Source: Turritopsis dohrnii (taxonomy: Eukaryota > Cnidaria > Hydrozoa > Anthoathecata > Oceaniidae). Taken from it: a stretch of 64,000 nt of DNA. The stretch is taken from positions 1,339,497-1,403,496 of the forward strand of contig BQMF02000046.1 in NCBI GenBank assembly GCA_027922465.2. Direction: 5' to 3'. A model generated the notes under the pieces. That model ran no database searches and was not told the DNA's origin. It saw nothing but the letters and a program-made list of their open reading frames with translations. Positions 32,839 to 43,531 of this stretch are shown here, one piece after another. The translations under genes and the position numbers were made by a program. Each line of letters begins with the position of its first letter. The stretch's first letter is position 1.

Positions 32839-35800
32839 TCAAAAGCCTCTATTTTGCGCGGTGTCTAGCTCCCCTTTCAAAGCTTTCATGTAGCGATTCC
32901 AGGTGAGTTCGTTCTGCTTCTTTGACATGCCTTTACATGAGTACTTGGTAGCCTTTTTCCCTTCCCCAAGATAAAATTTAGCTGTCAAAGCAATCATGCG
33001 TTTGCCTATGAATTCAGGTTTGAAAAGACCTCCTGTTCGACTAGAATACTCGTCGGTTACCAGCCAGTCTTTTACATTGTTTTTGTACTCATCGAGTAAC
33101 TCTGGTCTCACGACATCCTCCAAAGTCTCTCCAGATATAGCAAAATAGGCACTGTCGGTATCCATGTTAAAGGTACTTGAAATCACGACGATCTACGTAC
33201 TTGTCCAGGAAATCGTAATAAAATTCTAGCATACGAAGCTTTGCTAGTTGGTAAACCGCGATGCCACACTGATACGCTCTACTGATGGTGACCTTTTGTA
33301 TACGCTTGCAAATCTCAAACGCATTGCCTATCTCCTCAAGATCCTCGAAGAACGGGGATCGCATCGCTTCATCAACTTTCTTTTCATCTACGTAAACGTC
33401 GTGTTGCAGTGCCTACTCACGTTCTCGATCATTTTTCCGTAGAATGAATTGGCTTTGAGCTTCGCCGTATCTCAAGTAATTTGCTTGTCAGCTTCTTTAT
33501 CAGCTTCTCGTCGTGCGTCTGCAACTTCCTGCGGGAACCAAGCGAAGGGTTTGCCACGCTTATACTGGATCAAGCTGTGAAATGCTGTGACTTGCAACCC
33601 ATGATCCAGGTACCATTTCAGCAACGGAGTATACAGCAAGATCTTCTTCGCTTTCATCACTCCACATAGTTTACGTGTACCTCGAATGGGCTTGCGACCT
33701 GTAGTCTTCAGGTACTCGTGCATATACTCCGGGATTTGTCTGTCTTCTATCTCTTTCTCTACAAAAAGCGGAAACATCTCACTAAATGTTTCATGCAGAC
33801 TTAAGCCTCTTGAGGTTATACTCATCCGTAGGATTGTTGATCTAAATCACCTTTTCTTTTCCACATGGACAGTTGTACTCCAATGCACTAGGATATAACA
33901 TATTTGCATCAAGACCAAAGACTGTCTTGCAAAGCTTTGCATTTTCGTGTTTATGCGATCTTATCCTGGTCACGTCTCGCTCATGATACCTACAAAATAC
34001 AATGGCGGGACCACTTACCATACCTGTTCGCAACAGCTCATATGCTCGATTCTTCGTGCATTCTTCACAAACTTCTCGCACTTCTTTATAAGCGCCACAG
34101 CACTTTTTGTAACAACTGTCTATGCATTTGTGTTTACACGGCTCCCCAGCTGCATACACCTCTATTTTCGGGTTTAAATGCAGCGACTTGTTCAGTATGT
34201 ACCGCATCGATACACCCGGGATACTGACAGCATCCTTCAAGATGTCTATTTCATCATCGTAGTATTGTTGTCTCGTTTTATCCACTGCTTCGACAAATAG
34301 CTCTACATCTGCCAGATTGTACTCGCGCAACCAATCCATCATCGTAACACATCCACGCTTGTAGAACTCCCTACGAAATTCCTCATATTCCTTGAGAGAT
34401 AACTTATTTCTTCCGCTAAGATTGCTGTAAAAAGCATCGAAGTTTGTAGGCCCTACCTGACTAAGTTTGTCATAGCTTTTCAGCCACTGGTACGGGAAAA
34501 CTAGCTTCTTCAGCTTGCATTCCAGAGACTTGCACCATTTATCATAACTCATGTGTGGAGCGAGAAAGTTTTTGATGTCGAGAAACTTGAAGTTCATTGT
34601 GGTCAAGTACATGTAGTTATTATCCTTCTTCGCCACCATGATCGACTTGTCTTCAATCTTTGCGACTTCTTCGACAAAATACCGCTTGATCAAGTGGAGA
34701 TTGTATTTACCACTGTTGAAGCCAATGACTGCGACTTGATTGACCCATTCATCCCACTTATCTTGCGTCGTTTTCGGGAGCATATCAAAATCTTCAGGTC
34801 TCGGGTACATTCTCTCTGCCTCAGCTACAATACGCGCTTGTCTCCTTTCCAGCTCTGTCACAAACCGCGCGATCAATACATTGGGATCTTCATGCACAAG
34901 AAACGTCGTCGGTTCTGTATTCAAACTATCGTGAATCGCAACACTAACTGGTATGTGTCCCGAGGAGTACTTCAGATCATCTATTTGCTGCTGCTTTAAG
35001 CCTGCCAATAAAGCTTCAAAGTCAAACACTATGTAGTGAGGATATGGTGTAAATGTTTTCTTGAAGTACTGGTTGACCTTTGGTGGGTTCTTGCATTCCC
35101 ATACTGACACAAGGTTGTATCCAAGCTCTCTTATGCGTGCTTCTTTGGCTGTTGTTTGCTCGTATTGATGTGGGCTTCCACCACCTTGACAGGGGCAGCC
35201 ATGTCAATTACAACCGTTTCACTCGTAGACCGTCTTGGTGATAGGTTCGTAACCATCCACCTTCCATTTTTCTTGACCTCCATCTCGCATTACGCGTTCT
35301 CCACCATGCCCACAGAGTGCGTGATGTATGTGTTTCCCCGTCTCATACGACATGTAAACTACCCACCGACACGCATCATAGCTAAAGCCACCTTTACCGT
35401 AAAACACTAGCTCCGACTTGCTTGGTAATCGTGTCACTTTCTCACCTTTGCAAACGATCTTCGTTTTTGCCCCCTCACACTCTTCTTCCTTGTGTCGGGT
35501 GAGGTTATCGACTCTTGTAAACATCTGTTTGCAAGCTTCGCATTCCCAACTTTTGGTGTGAACATCCAAATCCTTGATGTAGAGGCAATGTCCATGTAGC
35601 ATTCTTAGATTGATCTAGTCCTTGTTTGTGTTGCTTCTGACCATACACGAGTGTCCAAGGTGCCTTGTCAGCGTTTGCCTTTGGTTCATACACTCTAAGA
35701 TTTAGATTGAAATGATTCGCAATGCCTTCGATGTCCATCAGCTTTGTTGCGGGCACATCATTTCGCTTTAGCTTCGGTTGCTCATAGTAGTCTCTAGCCA

Positions 35801-36659
35801 ATCTGAGGGCTTCTTTCAATAGCTTTTCTGTAGCTTGTTCTTTCTCCTGTCTCGTGTAGATTGCTAAGCATCGCCACATGTACAGGTCGATTCTTTCGTC
35901 TTTACTGTCTACAGCGAAGATGCAACGCTTCTTTTGTAGCCAATCTGGTAATGGTCCACAACCTAACAATGGCTCTCTAGTAGCTATGATCTTAATCTGC
36001 ACATGGCCGAACACAACCTTCCCTTCATACGCTTCAGGCGACTCAATAGTTCACTCCTCTGGCAAGTAAGCGTTGCTCCAAAATTCATAATCGCCAAGAT
36101 CAAGACGCTGGTTCTCACATCGCTCTATGAATGCTTCGATCTCTGCCAGGCTTGTAAGTGAAATTTTAGATCCTTTCGTTTTTGCATAGGGCCTAACTCC
36201 ACCATTATCATCATATATATCACAGATAAAACTGTAGACGACCTTGACTCACATGTCTATATGTCGCATAATTTTCCGCATAATAGCATCTTCCAAGGGT
36301 CGGTTAAGATTCTTGGTAAACCGCCATGTCTTGACCCGATTTCCATATTCTAACACTCGTGTGTCGTGCTCGTCAAAGAGTTCCTGAACATCTTCGAGTG
36401 CAGCGTCACCATCCGGCTGATCCCGAGAAGTGGGAAACAGATGCATGCTCACCTCCTCTTCTCTCATAGCTTGGCGTTCAACAGCCGAAATCAATGGCGA
36501 CTATCCATAGCCTAGTCTCTCCTTCATCTGATTATATAAAGAAGTAACAGACTCGCGAATATTCTGCAATCAATCTGTGAGGGCATCATGAGTTGCTGTT
36601 ATAGGCGATGAAACAGCGTTGTATAATTTAGATACTGCGTTTCTGAAATAACTCAACAT
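32839..36659 (-). pseudogene. Protein-primed DNA polymerase B (Polinton), multiply broken
   Basis: Starts at an ATG in the right TIR (36657-36659). One frame runs to 35505 with in-frame stops at 36570-36572, 36501-36503, 36249-36251 and 36051-36053. Later parts change frame: 35602-35219 (Cys/His motif CEACKQMF...H), 35110-33842, 33825-33472, 33364-33167, 33186-32839. Motifs seen: exonuclease I VFDFEALL, exonuclease II NSGKYNLHLI, polymerase A GLDANMLYPSAL, polymerase B region GIAVYQLAKLRM, polymerase C MDTDSAY. This family replicates the element from protein-capped ends. In exonuclease II an Asn stands where Asp is usual, so proofreading would be impaired even without the breaks. The total span, about 1270 codons, fits Polinton polymerases. 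Confidence 0.85.
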
Positions 36660-36943
36660 CCTTTATTATATACACTTTTTCAACTTATGAGTGGACAGAA
36701 CTGAGTCAGGGGATTTCCCTGACTCACCTTCGATTTTAGGGAGTTTCTGATGAGGGCCTGCCCCGATGTGCCATTTTAGGGAATTCCCTGACTCACCTTC
36801 GATTTTAGGGAATCCTTCAATTTTGGGGAGTCCTTCGATTTTTAGGAGTTTCTGAGCAATTCAACCGTGACCAACGAGTTATCAAAACTGCTGACTTCAG
36901 CATCAATTTTCTGGTCTGTCAAATTCGAGCGCATATTTTACAG
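36625..36943 (-). repeat. Polinton right terminal inverted repeat
   Basis: Inverted copy of the left end. It includes the start codon (36657-36659) and leader of the polymerase gene, and the same TATATAATAAAGGATG stretch. Differences from the left copy (indels in the TCGAAG array, substitutions in the outer 100 bp) show the ends have diverged since insertion. Confidence 0.85.
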
Positions 36944-37655
36944 ACCGGAATGGGAAAAAGCGAGAGTCACTGCGGAGGGCGTCGAAAGCGACGGTTACTG
37001 CATATAATAAAAAAAAAGTGTATATATTCCCTCCCTACCCTAGCTCCATTTTACTTTCTCGAATATCGGTTTAATATCATTTATTTCACTTATATTTCAG
37101 GGACAACCAGTTCTCACTGGTTTCATTGTTGAAACCATGTGTCCTTGCTCACTTAACTGTATACCAGCACACCATCAGTACCTGTGAAAGTTCTTATTCA
37201 CTTTTGTCAGTAACTATGGACAGGAAGAGAAGATTCCGTCAAGTTGAAGACTTACTGGATGTGACTATTTGGCATATCAATATGAATGCTACGTGAAAAG
37301 GTACAAGCTTGATATGTAAATGTGAAGATTATAATGCAGTAGATTTTTCACACATTTTATCTCACTTTTAAATATTGACTCGTGATGTAAGGGTTAGTCA
37401 GTTTTACCTCATCGCATCTCAAATGACTTTGATAAAACCGAGCCTTTCTTAGTTCTCATTATTTTAGCAAACAGAAATGCTACGATGGACATGGTACACG
37501 CAAAATGATTGGTTGTGATTGTTAGAACTTGAAGAACAATATCAAGAAATGCATTGTCTCCTTCATTTGACAAAACGAATCACTCGAGGCAAAGCCGTTT
37601 GAGAAAATGAGGCAAATTATGGTGCTATATAACAGATTCAAAGAAGTAGCTATGT
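36944..37655. other. No gene recognised
   Basis: Right flank of the Polinton. No clear matching half of the left-flank LINE fragment was seen here. Confidence 0.4.
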
Positions 37656-38455
37656 TAGTAATTGTGTCATTACATTTTCAATAAAGGAATCCCAATAATT
37701 CTCACTGATTATGCGATAGTCGCATTACCCAACAGAAACAAATCCCAAATTTTCCTTACCCCATCGCCTGTATCGCGTAGGCCAAAAGACGTCAGTTATT
37801 CCTATTGGTTCTCGAGATATTTCCCATTAAACTTCCGGTTCGATTGGGGATGCAATGCAATGATTCCCCCTGATCATAAAAAAGGTGACGTCACACCACG
37901 TGTATTAATCGTGAATTTCTCTTGCGTGGTCTAACGAACACTATATGACCACGATTAAGAAGATTTTGACCGTAAATTCATAAAGAACTAACACTTTCTA
38001 AAACAAATGTGTTACACACGTTCACGGATTATTATAATAAGACTAGTATCCCGCATAAAAGTTTTTTATGGCTTTTAATTTCGAAAAGGACGTGTCAAAT
38101 CGGTACCGTGTACGAACTACGTGACGAATTTTAATTACGGAATTGAAAGCAGAAATTGTACTCATGTCGTAGAGCTGGAAAAAATGAAGAAAATTGTATG
38201 TAACGATTTGCTAAGATCAACGGTTAGAAAGGTATCGCCCATCAAAGATTTTGATGACGTCATAGCTGTGCTACCCAAAAATATTCAGGCCCAAAACCTT
38301 TATCACCCAATCACCTGCACCGCGAACCCCAAAAAACGTCAGCTATCACTATTGGTTCTCGAGATACTTCCCGAAATACGTTGCATTAGATGTGGGAAGC
38401 ATTGCAATGATTCTCCCGTGACGATAAAATACTGACGCCACGCCACGTGCTTCTG
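37656..38455. repeat. Dispersed repeat, two related units (also at 57655-58445)
   Basis: Shared blocks with the second locus include TCGATTGGGGATGCAATGCA, TATATGACCACGATT, AAGATTTTGACC, GTAAAAGTTTTTTA/ATAAAAGTTTTTTA, TTGATGACGTCATAG and GTAGAGCTGGAAA. Order of the blocks is similar, with the second locus more repetitive. No coding capacity supported; the frames over it are incidental. Confidence 0.75.
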
Positions 38456-40164
38456 CAGTCGAGGCTCGTTATCTCGACTACCTTTTATGTCTTTTATGTT
38501 TTGTGTGGAAAAATCTTTCAATAACAGGAGAAATGTAAGAGAAGGCACCAACAAAGATATTGATGCCGTAGTTTTTAAAGGGTTTCTTGCCAAAACAAGT
38601 CAGAACATTCCCATTGATGGGAGTATGATAAAAGAAAAGGCTTAAAGAACTCGGCGTTTTCTCTGACGTTCGTGCTTCAGATGGGTGGTTACACAGATGG
38701 AAAAAAAGTTACGAGTTTTCTTTTATCTCAAAAAATAGAAAATTGTCTTGGAAAACTTTCCAGATTTCCCAAGCGGTAAATGTCCCACTATTATATTGTC
38801 TTTTTTTACACAAACTGCGTATTTGTCTTTAATGTTCCCTAATTCTCTTTCGCGTGTTAGAATTTCTCCTATGAAAGGAGTCCATAGACTTTTGTATACG
38901 TGATAACCTTTGGCAAAACAATCTCGAAGCTCCTTGCCATCAACAAGGGAAATTCTTGTTCTTTCAACATTACTTGTATCATCATATACATTCTCTCCAT
39001 TTTTGTATGTTAGTAAAACACGAGTAAGGCTTTCCTATTTACATGAAATGGAAGAATGACAATTCGAATTCTGATTTGTGTCTGAAGTTGTATTATAAGA
39101 GAAGCACAAGAAATGTACGATTTGTTTCAAAAAATTAAAAGGCATTTCCTTTTCCAGGCATTGTGTAACCTTTAAATCAGTTGTTGGTGAAAGCATTTCA
39201 GTTACGCCTGAAATGATAGCATCTTGGCTTGAAACCACATTGCCAACACTCTTGCCTAACTATAAACTTGAAGACATTTACAACGCTGATGAATTACCAA
39301 TGTTTGTTATTGGCAAATCGAAAACTCCCAGATATTTCAAAAATGTGACTTGCTTGGCAGGTAGGTATAGATCACAACAGAAGAGTTGGGTGGGTAGCAC
39401 TTTGTTTGAGGAATGGGTTCGTGAGATAAATTGGAAATTTCAAAGAGAAAATCCAAAGATTGCCATGGTAATTGACAATTGTCCTGCTCATCCAGACGTT
39501 CAAGAAATCATTAACGTAACCCTGGTTTTTCTGCCACCCAATACAACGTCAGTGTCCCAACCGATGGACCGAGGAGCCATTAAGTGTCTGAAAGCTTTAT
39601 ACTGTCGCCGTTTGGTGAAACTTATGATTCGATGTTTGGATCAAGGAAAAAATTTGCAAAAGATTTCAATCCTTTGTGGAATGTAGCTGCTTTCCTCTTC
39701 ATGGGAGGGTGCGTCGAAAGAAACAGTCGTTAATTGTTTTAGGAAGGCTAAAATTTCTGCTGAGGACCGGATCGATGCTATTGAAGATAATGATGATTCT
39801 TTTAAAGATTTGAATGACGACTTAGCCGAGTTTAAAAAAAAGGATCCTTCCTTGTTATCTGATGATTTCTCAGCAGAAGGATTTGTGGACATTTACCTTC
39901 ACGTTATCGCAACAGATAACCCGGTTACGGACGAAGAAATTATCCAATCTGTTGTGGGCATCGAAGAGAGTGAGGATAAAAATGATGATCAAGCCCTCAA
40001 AAAACGAAGTTGATACAGCCATAGAAACGTTGAGAAGCTTATCCCTTTACAGCATAAATGGAAATGATATGCGCTCGTTTTTACAGCGCTTGGAAAGTTT
40101 TGTTGAGACTGAAAGAACTGAGTGTAAGAAGCAAGCTAGTATTGCTGATTGTTTCTTAAATTAA
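38456..40164 (+). pseudogene. Tigger/pogo-type DNA transposon transposase, broken
   Basis: A TIR-like start (CAGTCGAGGCTCGTTATCTC) is at 38456. A CENP-B-type helix-turn-helix region follows (FLAKTSQNIPIDGSMIKEKA, then after a +1 shift ASDGWLHRWKK). From about 38725 to 39150 the gene is interrupted by unrelated DNA (see 38730-39020). The DDE domain resumes with SVTPEMIASWLE and the catalytic Asp residues in YNADELPMFV, MVIDNCPAHP and VSQPMDRGAIK. The C-terminal acidic part lies in two further frames (39810-40013, 39862-40164). The right TIR was not found. Frameshifts and the insertion make it inactive. Confidence 0.8.
38730..39020 (-). pseudogene. HIRAN-like domain fragment inserted antisense in the Tigger element
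   Basis: Minus-strand reading gives GENVYDDTSNVERTRISLVD, then GYHVYKSLWTPFIGEILTRE and KYAVCVKKDNIIVGHLPLGK. The pattern W..IGE.L...RE..N..D.YAV.V.K....VGHLP is a widespread cnidarian domain resembling HIRAN. No start or stop context; a fragment carried into the transposase gene. Confidence 0.55.
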
Positions 40165-40275
40165 ACAAGATTCGCAAAAATGCGACTATATATTTCCCCA
40201 AAGTCTTTTGCCAATTATTGTGTGTACATTGATAACCATAAGAAAAATATGCATCATTAAATAACTACAATGGTA

Positions 40276-40723
40276 TACCGTAAATGATCGAATAAGCGCC
40301 CCCTTCCAAATAAGCGCCCCTTTCGAATAAGCGCCCCCTCCTTTCAGGTGAATTTTGAAATAAGCGCCCCTACTCAAATAAGCGCCCCTGGGCGATTATT
40401 CGAGTACATAAATAAGAGCAAAAGGGGGCGCTTATTTGAGTTTTTGTACAATAGAAAACAACAAGTATTTAAAAGAATATAGCTTCGATATAGATCGATG
40501 TAGAAGACATTTAAAAAAGAAATATTCACTGTTATATATCTTCTGTTTCTGTAAATATTACTCGAAACCCTTATAATATTTTCTTACTATTTATGATACA
40601 AAAAAATTAAAGTTTAACAAAAACACAGTATTTTAAATAAGCGCCCCTACTCGAATAAGCGCCCCCTCTAAAAATTGAATTTTTAAATAAGCGCCCAGGG
40701 CGCTTATTCGATCATTTACGGTA
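40276..40723. mobile_element. MITE with TA TSD, TIR CCGTAAATGATCGAATAAGC
   Basis: Left TIR from 40278 and its inverted copy ending at 40721 (GCTTATTCGATCATTTACGG), flanked by TA on both sides. The interior is filled with AATAAGCGCCCC direct repeats in the left half and again on the right. TA duplication suggests a Tc1/mariner-type helper. No coding. Confidence 0.85.
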
Positions 40724-41189
40724 ACTACCATCAATGTCATACTCAGATAAAAATGTTGTCCTTACTAATCAGGGTAGAATTGAATTTAATACCACAAAAC
40801 AACTTATTTTGAACTAATTAAGAAATGAAGATGTTCATGGTCAAATGATAAGGTTTCTCTTATAAATTTTGCTGAGTAATACTTTCCCTTAAACAACTAA
40901 ATATCAACAACCACACCAATGTGTAAGGCAATTTTAGCATAAAAAACATATGATCTTTACTGTTGCAGAAGCTTGACATCCTTTATACCATAAAATCACG
41001 ACAAAACAATGTAATTCACTTGCTTTTTGTAACTCAGATAAAATTATCTTACAACATTATACAATCAAATTTGTATACAGATTTACAAAAGAAGAAAAGA
41101 ATACTTTGAGTTAGACATATAAGCAAGTAACTATAACCATAAGAAAGATATTGGCAAAGAACTCAATACCAGTTGGTAGAGTTAAGTAA

Positions 41190-42120
41190 ATACTCATTCA
41201 AAATTTAAAAACATAAAAATACATGACCTTAAAGGCGGTTTTCCACTTCAAGAAAATTTTCCGCGAACAGGAACGGACAGGAAAGGAAAAGCAACTGAGC
41301 ATGCGCAAACACCACGTGAACAGAAATTTTCCTTTCCGTTCCATTCCGAATGGAAGTAGAATCGAGTTCAACTTTTTCTGTTCTTTCCTGACGGAAAACA
41401 GGTGATGAATTTTAAGGAGCCAATCAAATGCGTTATTTACAGCTTTTTGTTTACATTTTTTAAAAATCACAGTGTGTAGAAAAAACTCTTCAGATTTTGA
41501 GTCGATCAAAGTGCTACACAGAAAAACAGAATAAAAATTATTAACAAAAAACATGCTATTTATTTGTGGTGAATTTTTTTCGAAAATTGTTTCGAGATCA
41601 TTCGAAAGAACTGGAAAAAAACTCATAATCTGGCAACAACTTTTCTTTGACCAAAAGATGAAATTCGCCTTTTTCTTTCCACTCCATTTTTTTCTTCTTT
41701 TGTTGGCTAAAATATTCCTCTGAACAAAGTCCCACATTTACCACTTTGTTGTTGTACTTAGTATATTTTGCAGAGTCAAACTTTAAAATTTAAAAGAAAA
41801 TTTTCCATTCTGTAAAAAGGTGTGGAAATTAACAACTGAAAATTTTCCTGTTCTGTCCGCGGAAAATTTTCCTGTCCGTTCCTGTCCACGGAAAATTTTC
41901 TTGAAGTGGAAAACCGCCTTAACTTTCATGCATATCACAATCATCAGATGTATAAAATATAGATGTATGTATAAAATATAGATGTATAAATTCTTAATTC
42001 ACGTTCACATAAAAATGTCGCTAAAAGAATAGATGTATAAAATTTTATACATCTGATGATTGCGATATGCATGAAACTTAAAGTCATGTATTTTTATGTT
42101 TTTAAATTTTAATGAATAAG
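41190..42120. mobile_element. Older inverted-repeat element, host of a nested MITE
   Basis: The left arm, ACTCATTCAAAATTTAAAAA plus CATAAAAATACATGACCTTAA and (after the nested MITE) CTTTCATGCATATCACAATC, pairs with the right arm at about 41995-42120 (reading ATCTGATGATTGCGATATGC onward). The centre has ATAGATGTATAAAAT repeats. Confidence 0.75.
41230..41922. mobile_element. Harbinger-type MITE, TAA TSD, nested
   Basis: TIR AGGCGGTTTTCCACTTCAAG from 41233 and its inverted copy ending at 41919, with TAA flanks at 41230-41232 and 41920-41922. The interior has multiple inverted blocks of GGAAAATTTTCC and GGACAGGAAAGG type. Removing it restores the arm of the surrounding palindrome. Confidence 0.85.
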
Positions 42121-42523
42121 CAAATAACTACCAAAAGCAATAAAAAGCACTTCAAATTAGCACTTCAAATTTGGACAGAAGAGTTATTTTCGAAAAAGAG
42201 ATAGGCTTAAAGTGACAATTTATAAAATTGATTACAAGTATTCAGAATAAACATCTCTGTTTAAAAAAATATGTGCACACACATCATTTATTATTTGATA
42301 AAAATGACCATTGTAAATCCCAAATGAAAAAAAACAACAGTATTCGGTACTGAAAATAGACTACACATCTATAACCAAATCATTAAAGAGCTGAAAGTAG
42401 ACGTTTCGTGTTCTGGCTTGATTTGATTAACAGATTGTTTGTTGGATTGTGCTTTGATTTATATATTATATACTTTTGTCGTTTGTGTAAGGAAAATTGA
42501 CAGTATATCAATTTTCTTAAAAT

Positions 42524-42524
42524 A

Positions 42525-42586
<62 letters not shown>

Positions 42587-42587
42587 T
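42524..42587. repeat. (AT)n microsatellite
   Basis: About 30 AT dinucleotides without interruption. Confidence 0.95.
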
Positions 42588-43341
42588 CCTATCAGCAACA
42601 TTTAGTTGACACATAAAAAAAAGTGTCAATCTGTAGCCAAGTTTTGTCAACGAAATATCAATTGTTTCTACTGCTTTCGTCCAAGGAGATTTGGGCTACC
42701 TGGTGCTATAATGATTAAAGTTACCGTTAGTGTTTGTCAATTTGCTAAATAAGAAGGCGTGTCTACCTAATAACATAGCCATTCCTGTCTGTAGCAATTG
42801 GTAGACTTGAACTGTTATTAACGTCATTTGGAGGACACGAATAAAAACTAAAACTGAGGTATTAAGTAGACAGAAAAGAAAATGGAAATTTATATTTCGC
42901 ATAAACAAAACTGTGAGAATAACTAAAATAAACTAACTCCTGAGAATGTCATTGCCGTTATAATATACCTTATCGGTCCTTATTACGCCGGCCCTTATTT
43001 GGCGTTATTTTTTGGCCTTTTTGGCCAAATGAATGAGTTACGAAAGATGGCGGACGGGTGGTCGTTAATGATGATCCATGGAAACTAATCAAACTTGTAT
43101 CACGAAGACGATTGCACGTTCAACGTTAAGGCGCTGATTAAAGACATGCTAACTTGCGAACAGTTTGTTTAAAAGTAGAAATCCATCAGATTTTTTGTCA
43201 CGCTCGTTTTTGAAACTTTTATTTGCATATCTGCGTTTCATCGCGATGAGCGGGCCGCCTCGTGCAACGAACGGATGTTCTATGTCGGTAACAAACGGAT
43301 ATCCTTTGCCGACACCTCCACAAATACCAGATGTTTCACTG

Positions 43342-43369
43342 AGGGGGGGGAGGGGGGGGGGGGGGGGTT
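43342..43369 (+). repeat. Poly-G tract
   Basis: Near-continuous run of about 27 G with a single A, about 190 bp before the reverse transcriptase frame. Able in principle to form G-quadruplex; also a site prone to sequencing error. Confidence 0.9.
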
Positions 43370-43531
43370 GGAACTGGAAAGAACAATGCGAACATAGCAC
43401 CAACAAACCTTACGCATACACAGAAAATCCATAACCCAAGTGGAAGTTTTTCTGGAACCTTACAAGATCAAAATCAAAAGAAAAGAGCCGAATCGGATAA
43501 CGACCCGAAGATTCTTCCATCCTTACAACCA

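Larger units (their letters stand above)
21304..36943. mobile_element. Polinton/Maverick element, about 15.6 kb, decayed
   Basis: The ends are diverged inverted copies of about 320 bp (left 21304-21620, right 36625-36943). They share a Pro-Glu-free array of TCCCTAAAATCGAAG-type motifs, GTCAGGGGATTTCCC blocks and the sequence AAAGGATGTTGAGTTATTTC. Between them lie the hallmark genes of the family: protein-primed DNA polymerase B, retroviral-type integrase, FtsK/HerA-type packaging ATPase and double jelly-roll major capsid protein, plus ankyrin-repeat and small genes. The usual maturation protease was not recognised. The size fits the 15-20 kb range of Polintons. Several core genes carry stops or frameshifts, so the copy is not expected to be autonomous. 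The expected 6-bp target duplication could not be identified. Confidence 0.93.

Noticed and set aside
42383..42650. Frames with a YIYIYI run
   Set aside because: Translation of the (AT)n microsatellite.
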